Of a stretch of 64,000 bases of DNA, positions 56,427 through 64,000 are shown in pieces (position 1 is the first letter of the stretch; each line of letters opens with the position of its first letter). The notes under the pieces were generated by a model. The model was not told where the DNA came from and did not search any database. It was given only the letters and a program-made list of their open reading frames with translations. Origin of the DNA: Catenulispora acidiphila DSM 44928 (GTDB taxonomy: Bacteria; Actinomycetota; Actinomycetes; Streptomycetales; Catenulisporaceae); contig NC_013131.1 of NCBI RefSeq assembly GCF_000024025.1, forward strand, positions 8,970,229 to 9,034,228. Reading direction: 5' to 3'. The position numbers were made by a program, and so were the translations under genes.

Positions 56427-58025
56427 TCAGACCACTGTCTCACCCTTGGCAAGGAGCCCGAAGGTCACGGCGTCGACCAGTGCCTGCCAGGACGCGGTGA
56501 TGACATTCTCGTCCACGCCGACCGTGGACCATTCCGCCACGCCGTCGGAGGTGGTGATCAGCACCCTGGTCCGCGAGGCGGTGCCGTGGTCGCCGGTGAG
56601 GATCCGGACCTTGTAGTCCATCAGCTCCAGCCCCGCCAGCGCCGGATAGGCGGCGGCCAGCGCGGCGCGCAGCGCGTTGTCCAGCGCGTTGACCGGGCCG
56701 TTGCCCTCGCCGGCGGCGAGCACCTCCTCGCCCTTGACCCGCAGCTTCACCGTCGCCTGGTTGACCACCAGGCCGTCGGCCAGCCGGTCGGCGAAGGTCC
56801 GCCAGGACAGCACCTCGAAGAAGCGCACCGGCGCGCCGCCGAGCTCGCCGCGCAGCAGCAGCTCGAAGCTGGCGTCGGCGGCCTCGAAGGAGTAGCCCTG
56901 GGCCTCCAGCTCCTTGACCCGGTTGGTCACCCGGGCCAGCGTGTCGGGGTCGGCGGACAGGTCGAAGCCCAGCTCCCGGCCCTTGAGCTCGATCGAGGCC
57001 CGGCCGGCCATCTCCGAGACCAGCATCCGCATGTCGTTGCCGACCAGCTGCGGGTCGATGTGCTGGTACAGGTCCGGGTCGACACGGACCGCCGAGGCGT
57101 GCAGCCCGGCCTTGTGCGCGAAGGCCGAGACCCCGACGTAGGGCGCCTGCGGGTTCGGCGCGAGGTTGGTGACCTCGGCGACGGCGTGCGCGATCCGGGT
57201 CATCTCGGCCAGCCCGGCCGGCGGGATCACCTCCCGGCCCAGCTTGAGCTGCAGGTTGGCGACCACGCTGAACAGGTTCGCGTTGCCCGAGCGCTCGCCG
57301 TAGCCGTTGGCCGTGCCCTGCACGTGGGTGGCGCCGGCGTCGACCGCGGCCAGCGCGTTGGCCACCGCGCAGGCGGCGTCGTCGTGGGTGTGGATGCCGA
57401 TCCGGGTGCCGCTCGCCTCGCGCACCTCGTGCACGATGTCCGCGAGCTGCGTGGGCAGCATGCCGCCGTTGGTGTCGCAGAGCACGGCCACGTCGGCGCC
57501 GGCCTCGGCGGCGGTGCGCAGGCACTCCAGGGCGTAGGCGGGGTCGGCCAGGTAGCCGTCGAAGAAGTGCTCGGCGTCCAGGAACACCCGGCGGCCCTCG
57601 GCGTGCAGGTGCTCCACGGTGTCCCGGATCATCGCCAGGTTCTCCTCCAAGGTGGTCCGGAGCGCCAGGTCGACATGCCGGACATGGCTTTTGGCCACCA
57701 GCGTGACGATCGGCGCCCCGGACTCCCGCAGCGCGGCCACCAGCGGGTCGTCGGCGGCCTTCACGCCGGTCCGGCGGGTTTTGCCGAACGCGGCGAGCTG
57801 CGCGTGCTTCAGGTCGAGCTCTGTTTGAGCCCGCCGGAAGAACTCTGTGTCTTTCGGGACGGCGCCCGGCCAGCCGCCCTCGATGAAGCCGACGCCCAGG
57901 GCGTCCAGGTGCCGGGCGATCGCGAGCTTGTCGGCGACAGCGAGGGACAGGCCCTCCTGCTGGCTGCCGTCGCGCAGGGTGGTGTCGTAGATGTGAAAAG
58001 ACTCGTAGACGTCTTTCGCGGACAT
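56427..58025 (-). CDS. cimA: (R)-citramalate synthase CimA
   Basis: 532 aa from the ATG at 58025 (GAGGAG upstream). DTTLRDGSQQEGLSLAVADKLAIARHLD, the family start, is followed by FIEGGWPGA, GIHTHDDAACAVANALAAVDAGATHVQGTANGYGERSGNANL (metal His pair) and AHKAGLHASAV. GGWPGA rather than isopropylmalate-type motifs favours CimA over LeuA. It condenses pyruvate with acetyl-CoA in threonine-independent isoleucine synthesis. A C-terminal LeuA-dimer domain (from ~405) binds the feedback ligand. Confidence 0.93.
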   Translation of the reverse strand: MSAKDVYESFHIYDTTLRDGSQQEGLSLAVADKLAIARHLDALGVGFIEGGWPGAVPKDTEFFRRAQTELDLKHAQLAAFGKTRRTGVKAADDPLVAALRESGAPIVTLVAKSHVRHVDLALRTTLEENLAMIRDTVEHLHAEGRRVFLDAEHFFDGYLADPAYALECLRTAAEAGADVAVLCDTNGGMLPTQLADIVHEVREASGTRIGIHTHDDAACAVANALAAVDAGATHVQGTANGYGERSGNANLFSVVANLQLKLGREVIPPAGLAEMTRIAHAVAEVTNLAPNPQAPYVGVSAFAHKAGLHASAVRVDPDLYQHIDPQLVGNDMRMLVSEMAGRASIELKGRELGFDLSADPDTLARVTNRVKELEAQGYSFEAADASFELLLRGELGGAPVRFFEVLSWRTFADRLADGLVVNQATVKLRVKGEEVLAAGEGNGPVNALDNALRAALAAAYPALAGLELMDYKVRILTGDHGTASRTRVLITTSDGVAEWSTVGVDENVITASWQALVDAVTFGLLAKGETVV

Positions 58026-58045
58026 GCCCGGGACTCCTCGGCTGT

Positions 58046-58090
58046 GCAGGCTTGGGAAAAACAAAAATCCCCCCGTGGGAATCCACGAGA
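58046..58090 (-). terminator. Weak attenuator-like terminator before cimA
   Basis: On the minus strand CGTGG-attc-CCACG is followed by a G run and then ATTTTTGTTTTT. The stem is short, but the U-rich tract is the only one in the leader region. It lies between the leader ORF and cimA. Confidence 0.45.
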
Positions 58091-58119
58091 GGTCTGCGCG
58101 CTGGCGGTGGGCAGTGTGG

Positions 58120-58176
58120 TTATCGCTGCTCCGGTGCCGGCGCGCACGCCGTAATAATCTGCGGCTGCTGCTGCAT
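58120..58176 (-). CDS. Candidate cimA leader peptide with tandem Ile codons
   Basis: An 18-residue ORF, MQQQPQIITACAPAPEQR, with GGAG just upstream. Its isoleucine codons are ATT ATT, unusual in a genome that prefers ATC. It lies 95 nt before cimA, whose product starts isoleucine synthesis, with a U-rich sequence between. Attenuation by isoleucine supply is the obvious reading, but the hairpin is weak. Confidence 0.6.
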   Translation of the reverse strand: MQQQPQIITACAPAPEQR

Positions 58177-58223
58177 GGCTCCAACCCTGCCACATCCGGA
58201 AGCCGCTGGGACAGCGTGTCTCG

Positions 58224-59486
58224 TCATCCGGGATCGGGTACATCGCGCATGCGGCGCAGCGGCGAGAAGAACACCCAGGCCACGGCCGCATAGCTGCCGG
58301 CCACGGCGATCCACAGCGTGGGCCGCAGCCCGAGCCAGGTACCCACCAGACCGCCGAGCAGCGCGCCGAGCGGCATGGTGCCCCAGACGATGAAGCGAAC
58401 GCTGGCGTTCATCCGGCCGAGCAGCGCGTGCGGGGTGATCGCCTGCCGGTAGGACACCTGCGCGACGTTGTAGACGACCGCCATCATCCCGAAGAACGTC
58501 AGGCCGGCGGGGTAGAACAGGGCGCCCCACCCCGGCGTCGCCAACGGCGCCAGGAACGTCGGGAGCCCGAGCACCAGCGGCGCCAGCCAGATGATCCGCG
58601 CGCTGCCGAAGCGCTGCGCCAGCGGCCGCGCGACCAGGCCGCCGACCATCCCGCCGACCGCGGCCAGGCTGAGCACCGCGCCGACGCCGCTCGGCGTGAG
58701 GTGCAGCGTCCGGACCATGAAGGGGATCTCCACGGCCAGCAGCATCGAGCTGAACAGGTTGCTGGTGCCGGTGCACGCCACGACCTTGCGCAGGATCGGA
58801 TGCCGCACGACGAAGTGCAGCCCTTCCTTGATGCCGTCTCGGATCCTGCGTTCCTTGTGGCTGGGATGCGGCGGCGGTTCCGGCATCCGGATCAGCAGCA
58901 GCGACACCGCCGACAGGCCGTAGCTGGCGGCGTCGACGATCAGGGCCCGCGCCGCGCCGAGCGCCCCGACCAGCACTCCGCCGAGCGAGGGCCCGGCGAA
59001 CTGCGCGAAGGCCTGCGTGGTCCCGAGCTTGCCGTTGCCGTCGACCAGCTCGCCGCGCTCCAGCAGCACCGGCAGGTAGCTCTGGTAGGCGACGTCGAAG
59101 AACACGGTCAGCACACCGGCCGCCAGCGCGACGATCAGCAGATGGAGGTAGGTCAGGTGCAGGCCGGGCAGCGTGGCCAGCGGCACCGAGGCCATCAGCA
59201 GCAGCCGGCCCACATCGCACCACATCATCAGGCGGTGCTTGGCGGCGCGGTCGACCAGCGCGCCGGCCGGCAAGGCGACGAGCAGGAACGGGACCGTGCT
59301 CATCGCGGTCAGCAGCCCGACCTGGAAGGTGCTGGCATCCAGCAGCACCACCGCGGCCAGCGGCAGCGCCAGCACGGTGATCGCGCTGCCGATCTCGCTG
59401 ACCGACTGCCCGCCCCACAGGAGCAGGAAGTCGCGATGCCGCCACAAAGAACGGCGGGGCGCGGAGTCGGTCAGAGTGTCGGTCAC
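58224..59486 (-). CDS. MFS exporter (MFS_3 type)
   Basis: 420 aa with twelve TM segments. RRSLWRHRDFLLLWGGQSVSEIGSAITVLALPLAAVVLL is the start typical of the EntS/MFS_3 group, and LPAGALVDRAAKHRLMMWCDVGR is the conserved loop 2-3 motif. A central cytosolic loop (PEPPPHPSHKERRIRDG) splits the halves. Substrate unknown; its place among branched-chain genes might indicate amino-acid or antibiotic export. Confidence 0.88.
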   Translation of the reverse strand: MTDTLTDSAPRRSLWRHRDFLLLWGGQSVSEIGSAITVLALPLAAVVLLDASTFQVGLLTAMSTVPFLLVALPAGALVDRAAKHRLMMWCDVGRLLLMASVPLATLPGLHLTYLHLLIVALAAGVLTVFFDVAYQSYLPVLLERGELVDGNGKLGTTQAFAQFAGPSLGGVLVGALGAARALIVDAASYGLSAVSLLLIRMPEPPPHPSHKERRIRDGIKEGLHFVVRHPILRKVVACTGTSNLFSSMLLAVEIPFMVRTLHLTPSGVGAVLSLAAVGGMVGGLVARPLAQRFGSARIIWLAPLVLGLPTFLAPLATPGWGALFYPAGLTFFGMMAVVYNVAQVSYRQAITPHALLGRMNASVRFIVWGTMPLGALLGGLVGTWLGLRPTLWIAVAGSYAAVAWVFFSPLRRMRDVPDPG

Positions 59487-59548
59487 TCCCTGACTTTCCC
59501 CCGCGCCCCGCCGGGTTTCAAGCTGTTAACGGATCCCCGGCCGGTCGG

Positions 59549-60646
59549 CTAGGCGATCTTGCGCAGCCAGTGGTGCAGGTCGGGCGCCTTGCCGGTCTGG
59601 ATGTCCAGCAGCGCCTCGCGGATGCGCAGCGTCACCGGGCCGGGCTCGCCGTCACCTATGGCGAACTCGCCGTCCTTGCCCTTGACCCGGCCCAGCGGCG
59701 TCACCACGGCCGCGGTCCCGCAGCCGAACACCTCGGTGATCTCCCCGGCGGCCACGCCGTCGCGCCACTGCTCGACCGAGATCGTCCCCTCCTCGGCCGG
59801 GATGCCGAGGTCGGCGGCCACCTTCAGGAGCGAGTCGCGGGTGATGCCGGGCAGCAGCGAGCCGGTCAGCGCCGGGGTCATCAGCCGCGCCTCGGCGCCG
59901 GTGCCGTAGACGAAGTAGAGGTTGTTGCTGCCCATCTCCTCGACGTACTTGTGGTCGACGCCGTCGAGCCAGACCACCTGGTCGCAGCCCTGCTCCACGG
60001 CCTGGGCCTGGGCCAGGAAGCTGGCCGCGTAGTTGCCGCCGCACTTGGCCTCGCCGGTGCCGCCCTTGACCGCGCGCACGTAGTCCTCGGACAGCCACAC
60101 CGTCACCGGCTTGACGCCGCCGGCGAAGTAGGAGCCGGCGGGACCGGCGATGAGCATGAACAGGTACTCCTTGCTCGGCGAGTTCACGCCGAGGCCCACC
60201 TGCGTGGCGAACATGAACGGCCGCAGGTACAGGCTGCGGCCCTCGCCCTCGGGCACCCACTCGCGGTCGACCGTGACCAGCGCGTCGATGGCGGCCAGGA
60301 ACAGGTCCTCGGGCAGCTCGGGCATCGCCATCCGGGCGGCGCTGCGGTTGAAGCGCGCGGCGTTGGCGTCGGGGCGGAAGGAGACGATCTGGCCGTCCGC
60401 CGTCCGGAAGGCCTTCAGGCCCTCGAAGATCTCCTGGCCGTAGTGCAGCACCGAGGCCGCCGGGTCCAGGCTCACCGGGCCGTAAGCCTCCAGGACCGCG
60501 TCGTGCCAGCCCTTGCCCTCGGTATAGCGGATCGTGACCATGTGGTCGGAGAAGATCTGGCCGAACCCTCCCACCGCCTTCAGCGCCTCGCGCTCCTCGA
60601 CGGCCTTGGGGGTGCTGCTCGGCTTCAGATCGATGGTCAGTGTCAT
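59549..60646 (-). CDS. ilvE: Branched-chain amino acid aminotransferase
   Basis: 365 aa, fold-type IV PLP enzyme. QEIFEGLKAFR, LYLRPFMFATQVGLGV, the PLP-region GGTGEAKCGGNYAASFLAQ with its lysine and CDQVVWLDGVDHKYVEEMGSNN are typical. EVFGCGTAAVVTPLG closes the site. It interconverts Val, Leu and Ile with their keto acids. AAGGAGG precedes the ATG. 226 bp after leuB. Confidence 0.96.
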   Translation of the reverse strand: MTLTIDLKPSSTPKAVEEREALKAVGGFGQIFSDHMVTIRYTEGKGWHDAVLEAYGPVSLDPAASVLHYGQEIFEGLKAFRTADGQIVSFRPDANAARFNRSAARMAMPELPEDLFLAAIDALVTVDREWVPEGEGRSLYLRPFMFATQVGLGVNSPSKEYLFMLIAGPAGSYFAGGVKPVTVWLSEDYVRAVKGGTGEAKCGGNYAASFLAQAQAVEQGCDQVVWLDGVDHKYVEEMGSNNLYFVYGTGAEARLMTPALTGSLLPGITRDSLLKVAADLGIPAEEGTISVEQWRDGVAAGEITEVFGCGTAAVVTPLGRVKGKDGEFAIGDGEPGPVTLRIREALLDIQTGKAPDLHHWLRKIA

Positions 60647-60814
60647 CTCGCGCGTCCTCCTTGACGGCCTCGACGGCCTGCTCTGGCCCGGAATGCAGCC
60701 GAGGTGCGCAGCTCGCAGCGCCCCTCCCAGGAAAATCCCATTATCTGAGACGTTACCCCAGGAGCGGGGCGAGGCATACCTCGCACTGGTGCCCTTTGGC
60801 GGGCATGACAGATA

Positions 60815-60845
60815 CCGGCCTGGCTTCGTGCTGCCGCCAGGCCGG
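60815..60845 (-). terminator. leuB terminator
   Basis: CCGGCCTGGC (60815-60824) and GCCAGGCCGG (60836-60845) pair perfectly with an 11-nt loop, 27 nt after the leuB stop. Confidence 0.7.
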
Positions 60846-60872
60846 TCCGGGTGGGATCACTACAGCGGCGTG

Positions 60873-61949
60873 TTACAGACCGGCGGCCTTGGCCGCCAGC
60901 GCGTCGCCGATCTCGGAGGTCGTCCGCGGCGCGTCGTGCGCCGCGCGCTCGGCGAGGTCGGCCTCCACGGCCGCCTCGATCTTGCGCGCGGATTCGGACA
61001 GGACCGGACTCGCCTTGGTCCGTCCGAGGTGCTCCAGGAGCAGGGCCGCGGACAGCACGGCGGCGGTCGGGTCCGCCTTGCCCTGGCCCGCGATGTCCGG
61101 CGCCGACCCGTGTACGGGTTCGAACATCGACGGGAACGTGCCGGTGACGTCCAGGTTCCCGGAGGCCGCCAGCCCGATGCCGCCGGTGACCGCGGCGGCG
61201 AGGTCGGTGATGATGTCGCCGAACAGGTTGTCGGTGACGATCACGTCGAACCGCTCCGGCTGCGTGGCCAGGAAGATGGTCGCGGCGTCGACGTGCAGGT
61301 AGTCGGTGGCCACCTCGGGGAACTCCGCGGCGACCTCGGTGAACACCCGGCTCCACAGGGAGCCGGCGAAGACCAGCACGTTGGTCTTGTGGACCAGCGT
61401 CAGCTTCTTGCGCGGCCGGGCCTGGGCCCGGGCGAAGGCGTCGCGCACCACGCGCTCGACGCCGTAGGCGGTGTTGAGGCTGACCTCGGTGGCCACCTCG
61501 TGCACCGTGCCCTTGCGGATGGTCCCGCCGTTGCCGGTGTACGGACCCTCGGTGCCCTCGCGGACCACGACGAAGTCGACCGCGCCGGGCTCCCTGAGCG
61601 GACCGGGTACGCCCGGGAACAGGCGCGAGGGCCGCAGGTTGACGTGGTGGTCGAAGGCGAAACGCAGCTTGAGCAGCAGCCCGCGCTCCAGCACCCCGGA
61701 GGGCACGCTCGGGTCGCCGATCGCGCCGAGCAGGATCGCGTCGTAGCCCTGGAGCTCGGCGAGCACCTCGTCCGGAAGCGTCTCGCCGGTGGCGTGGTAG
61801 CGGCGGGCTCCGAGGTCGTACTCGGTGCCCTCCACCTTCACGTCCTGCGGCAGCGCGGCCTGCAGGACCTTCAGGGCCTCGGCGGTGACCTCGACGCCGA
61901 TGCCGTCGCCGGGGATCACGGCCAGCCGGATGGAGGAGGGTGCTGTCAT
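60873..61949 (-). CDS. leuB: 3-isopropylmalate dehydrogenase
   Basis: 358 aa. [86 protein letters not shown] and the NAD loop [30 protein letters not shown] are intact. It oxidises 3-isopropylmalate to the keto acid for leucine, and could also serve the methylmalate step after CimA. A small ORF lies 67 bp upstream. Confidence 0.96.
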   Translation of the reverse strand: MTAPSSIRLAVIPGDGIGVEVTAEALKVLQAALPQDVKVEGTEYDLGARRYHATGETLPDEVLAELQGYDAILLGAIGDPSVPSGVLERGLLLKLRFAFDHHVNLRPSRLFPGVPGPLREPGAVDFVVVREGTEGPYTGNGGTIRKGTVHEVATEVSLNTAYGVERVVRDAFARAQARPRKKLTLVHKTNVLVFAGSLWSRVFTEVAAEFPEVATDYLHVDAATIFLATQPERFDVIVTDNLFGDIITDLAAAVTGGIGLAASGNLDVTGTFPSMFEPVHGSAPDIAGQGKADPTAAVLSAALLLEHLGRTKASPVLSESARKIEAAVEADLAERAAHDAPRTTSEIGDALAAKAAGL

Positions 61950-62016
61950 GGTCCTACGGTAAACCGTGTCTCGATGGGCAAGCTGCGAGTGTTCGGTATG
62001 TGGACGCTCACGCCGC

Positions 62017-62121
62017 TCAGCGGCTGCGGCGGTCCAGCGCCTGCTGCAGCGCTTCGCGGGCAGCGGCGGCGGCCTCCGCGGAGGAGGCCGGGGAGGTGCG
62101 GGGACGGCGGGTGCGGGTCAT
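62017..62121 (-). CDS. Small basic ORF upstream of leuB
   Basis: 34 aa, beginning [18 protein letters not shown] and ending [11 protein letters not shown], with GGAG six nt before the ATG. It is helical and Arg/Ala-rich, with a clean stop 67 nt before leuB. It could be a real small protein. No branched-chain run is present, so it is not an obvious attenuator. Confidence 0.5.
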   Translation of the reverse strand: MTRTRRPRTSPASSAEAAAAAREALQQALDRRSR

Positions 62122-62380
62122 GGCGGACTCCAGACAGGCTCGTGATAGCGGATGGTCGTCTTAAGGGGAGGACGACTCCGAAGGGTGCCGGAGTACAGCT
62201 GAGGAACTACCGCGGTAAGGGTGGCCTGCGGCGCAAGGAAAACACTAGGACATCCGACTAAATCTTGTCTGCGCCCCGGGCGGATGTTCTTACGATGTGA
62301 GACCACCGCGATGCGCCCCGCTCCGTCCCCCTTCGCCGCCGGAGTGCCGGTTCCGCCCCGGCAGCGAAGAATCAGGGGCT

Positions 62381-63211
62381 ATGAGCCAGGCTCCCGCGCA
62401 CACCCCCGACACCGCCGCGCACCAGCCCGATCCACCCCGCGAACGCTACGGCGACCGCCTGTTCCGCCCGGAGCGCCTCGACACCGAGATCCCCCGCCTG
62501 TCCGCCCGCGCGGCCATGTACGACGACCACACCTTCGGCTGCCTGAAGGCGCTCGGCGTATCCCCCGGATGGCGCTGCCTGGACGTCGGCACGGGCCCGG
62601 GCCACGTCGCCCGCTGGCTCGCCGCCGCCGTCGGCCCGCAGGGCACCGTCACAGCCCTGGACCGCAGCACCCGCATGCTGGACACCTACGCCCACCCCCC
62701 GAACCTCGACGCCCTCGAAGCCGACGCCCTGACCGCCGAACCGGGCCGCTACGACCTCGTCCACTGCCGCCTCACCCTGATGCACACCCCGCAACGCGCC
62801 GCCCTCCTGGCCCGCATGGCCTCCTGGGTCCGCCCCGGCGGCTGGCTCATCGTCGGCGACGACGTCGACTTCGCCACCCACTCCTCACCCCACCAAGCAC
62901 TCCGCCAAACCTTCGCCGCCATGCGCCGCATGCTGAACACCACCATCGGCACCGACTTCCACTTCGCCCGCGACTACCCCGGCCACCTCCGCGAACTCGG
63001 CCTGACCCCCATCGGCGAACAGGCCACCACCCCGACCCTGCGCGCCGGCACCGCCCCCAACGAATTCTGGCTCCGCACCTGGGACCAACTCTGGCCGCGC
63101 ATGGAACTCGACGAGGCGGTCTACCGGGAGGCGCGCCGCCTGTTGCAGGACCCTGAGGTCGTCGACCTGTCGCTGACGCACATCACGGCTTGGGGGCGGC
63201 GGCCCGAGTAG
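62381..63211 (+). CDS. SAM-dependent methyltransferase
   Basis: 276 aa. ALGVSPGWRCLDVGTGPGHVARWLAAAVGPQGTVTALDRSTRMLD is class I motif I-II; ADALTAEPGRYDLVHCRLTLMHTPQRAALLARMASWVRPGGWLIVGDDVDF supplies motifs III-IV. The ATG at 62381 avoids a Pro-rich upstream stretch. Substrate unknown. It is divergent from the small ORF and leuB. Confidence 0.88.
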   Translation: MSQAPAHTPDTAAHQPDPPRERYGDRLFRPERLDTEIPRLSARAAMYDDHTFGCLKALGVSPGWRCLDVGTGPGHVARWLAAAVGPQGTVTALDRSTRMLDTYAHPPNLDALEADALTAEPGRYDLVHCRLTLMHTPQRAALLARMASWVRPGGWLIVGDDVDFATHSSPHQALRQTFAAMRRMLNTTIGTDFHFARDYPGHLRELGLTPIGEQATTPTLRAGTAPNEFWLRTWDQLWPRMELDEAVYREARRLLQDPEVVDLSLTHITAWGRRPE

Positions 63212-63246
63212 CGGTCGCGACCGTCAGCGGGCGTCGGCGACCATGG

Positions 63247-63459
63247 TCACCAGAGGTCCCAGCACGCGCCGTGTCTCGGGCGGGCGTCAGGCTCGGCAAG
63301 GTGCTCGAGGTCGCCGCCGGCCCGGTACGTGCTCGCGACGAGCACGCTGTACGTCCGGAATTCCGCTCGCGCACGCCGTTCGAGCCTGTTGGCGTAGACG
63401 GCCAGGGTGCTGCGGCGCTTGCCCCGCCAATACGGCAGCAGGACAAGCCGAGGCGGCAT
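63247..63459 (-). CDS. Possible small protein between methyltransferase and serA
   Basis: The 509-bp gap after the methyltransferase gene contains one frame with biased third-position G/C and a protein-like start. From the ATG at 63459 it encodes 70 aa (MPPRLVLLPYWRGKRR...), with GGGAGGG just upstream, very close to the ATG. I do not recognise it; it may be a remnant or chance. Otherwise this gap holds only the serA terminator. Confidence 0.3.
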   Translation of the reverse strand: MPPRLVLLPYWRGKRRSTLAVYANRLERRARAEFRTYSVLVASTYRAGGDLEHLAEPDARPRHGACWDLW

Positions 63460-63650
63460 GCCCTCCCGGTATCTGACCGGGAGGTGGTGATCGGTGCGGG
63501 ACACGCTGACTCCAGCGGCTGTCCCGTCAGAGACTCTGACGGCGCCTAATGGTCGGCGCCGGTGAACCGCCCGCTCAGTCGCGTACGCATGCCCCCGATA
63601 CTGCCCGCTCGGCCGCACTCGCCGCGACCGGTTTCCCGTGCCCCGCACGC

Positions 63651-63685
63651 CGACGGGCGGCCCCGGAATCCGGGACCGCCCGTCG
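63651..63685 (-). terminator. serA terminator
   Basis: CGACGGGCGG (63651-63660) pairs with CCGCCCGTCG (63676-63685), with an inner CCCGG/CCGGG helix, 35 nt past the serA stop. Confidence 0.75.
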
Positions 63686-63720
63686 CAGTGTTCTGTCTGA
63701 CCGGCTCGGGCCGGCGGTGC

Positions 63721-64000
63721 TCAGTTCTCCAGCGAGATGCTGTGCACCGCGGTGGCGCCGATGGCGGCCTTGATCTCCTCGAGCAGGCCGGCCGGGACCA
63801 CCGAGTCGACGGTGAGGGCGACCAGGGCCTCGCCGCCCTTGGCGGCGCGGGCGACCTGCATGCCGCCGATGTTGATGCCCGCGGCGCCGAGGACGCCGCC
63901 GAGCTGGCCGACGACGCCGGGGCGGTCGGTGTAGCGCAGGAAGAGCAGGTGCTCGGCGATGGTGACGTCGAGCTGGAAGCCGTCGACCTCGACGATCTTC
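63721..64000 (-). CDS. serA: D-3-phosphoglycerate dehydrogenase, C-terminal part (cut by window end)
   Basis: The last ~92 residues are visible: IVEVDGFQLDVTIAEHLLFLRYTDRPGVVGQLGGVLGAAGINIGGMQVAR and ALVALTVDSVVPAGLLEEIKAAIG form the ACT domain of the long, serine-sensitive SerA type. The catalytic part lies beyond the window. serA near the ilv genes is usual in actinobacteria. Confidence 0.88.
   Translation of the reverse strand, partial: KIVEVDGFQLDVTIAEHLLFLRYTDRPGVVGQLGGVLGAAGINIGGMQVARAAKGGEALVALTVDSVVPAGLLEEIKAAIGATAVHSISLEN

Noticed and set aside
60643-60741. 32-residue ORF ending in ATGA overlap with ilvE
   Set aside because: No run of branched-chain codons and no ribosome site. GATAAT at its start looks more like the ilvE -10 element, which would place its ATG outside the transcript.

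Overview
This is a high-GC, GTG/TTG-start-rich chromosome segment from an actinobacterium. The gene content is core actinobacterial: a mycothiol-type SigR/RsrA pair, the rimP-nusA and ylxR-infB translation genes, MEP-pathway genes ispG and dxr, and a 70-aa stand-alone biotinyl carrier protein. Synteny is Streptomyces-like but interrupted, which suggests a non-Streptomyces lineage such as Catenulispora or a relative; that placement is inference. No rRNA, tRNA, CRISPR array, IS element or phage gene was seen.

Layout. 0-4.5 kb: biotinyl carrier, then two coupled membrane HD-domain proteins, one canonical HD-GYP with a very long disordered tail and one degenerate. 4.5-6 kb: a hairpin-rich gap and sigR-rsrA with a recognisable SigR-type promoter. 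6-12.6 kb: ribF, then ylxR-infB-DUF503-rbfA-truB. 12.7-15.9 kb: an accessory block (ArsR regulator/SRPBCC/RibD-C operon, XRE regulator, divergent DUF336 gene) separates ylxR-infB from rimP-nusA, which has its own terminator. 17.7-20.3 kb: a lipoprotein/ferritin-like pair and a Ser/Thr kinase with an apparent 1-nt frameshift. 20.4-27 kb: proS, a conserved protein, an Ada-AlkA fusion coupled to ogt, and a membrane-anchored unknown. 27-32.8 kb: GNAT, ispG, site-2 protease, dxr, DUF6758. 32.9-44 kb: MaoC, DUF4328, CoA-ester lyase/acyl-CoA dehydrogenase, a drug/metabolite exporter, an adenosine-deaminase-family enzyme and a PPOX-fold protein, with several intergenic tandem-repeat arrays. 44-50.7 kb: a complete oligopeptide ABC importer (A-B-C-D-F order). 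50.9-62 kb: branched-chain amino acid biosynthesis (ilvB-ilvN-ilvC, cimA, ilvE, leuB) with a diguanylate cyclase and an MFS exporter interspersed. The window closes with the 3' end of serA.

How the genes fit together. The branched-chain section would make citramalate (CimA), run the shared AHAS/KARI steps (IlvBN, IlvC), oxidise isopropylmalate/methylmalate (LeuB) and transaminate the products (IlvE). Two small leader ORFs give it an attenuation logic. One (MTTRQSILVLARRVG) precedes ilvB with a textbook pause hairpin and U-tract terminator. The other carries tandem Ile codons ahead of cimA. SigR/RsrA keeps the metal-ligand and redox cysteine spacing known from Streptomyces coelicolor. The HD-GYP and GGDEF proteins give the window both a c-di-GMP hydrolase and a cyclase.

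The most interesting points are the two attenuators, the kinase frameshift, the split nusA operon with a truncated gene start at its edge, the hairpin and tandem-repeat intergenic regions, and the long disordered extensions on the HD-GYP and OppF proteins.
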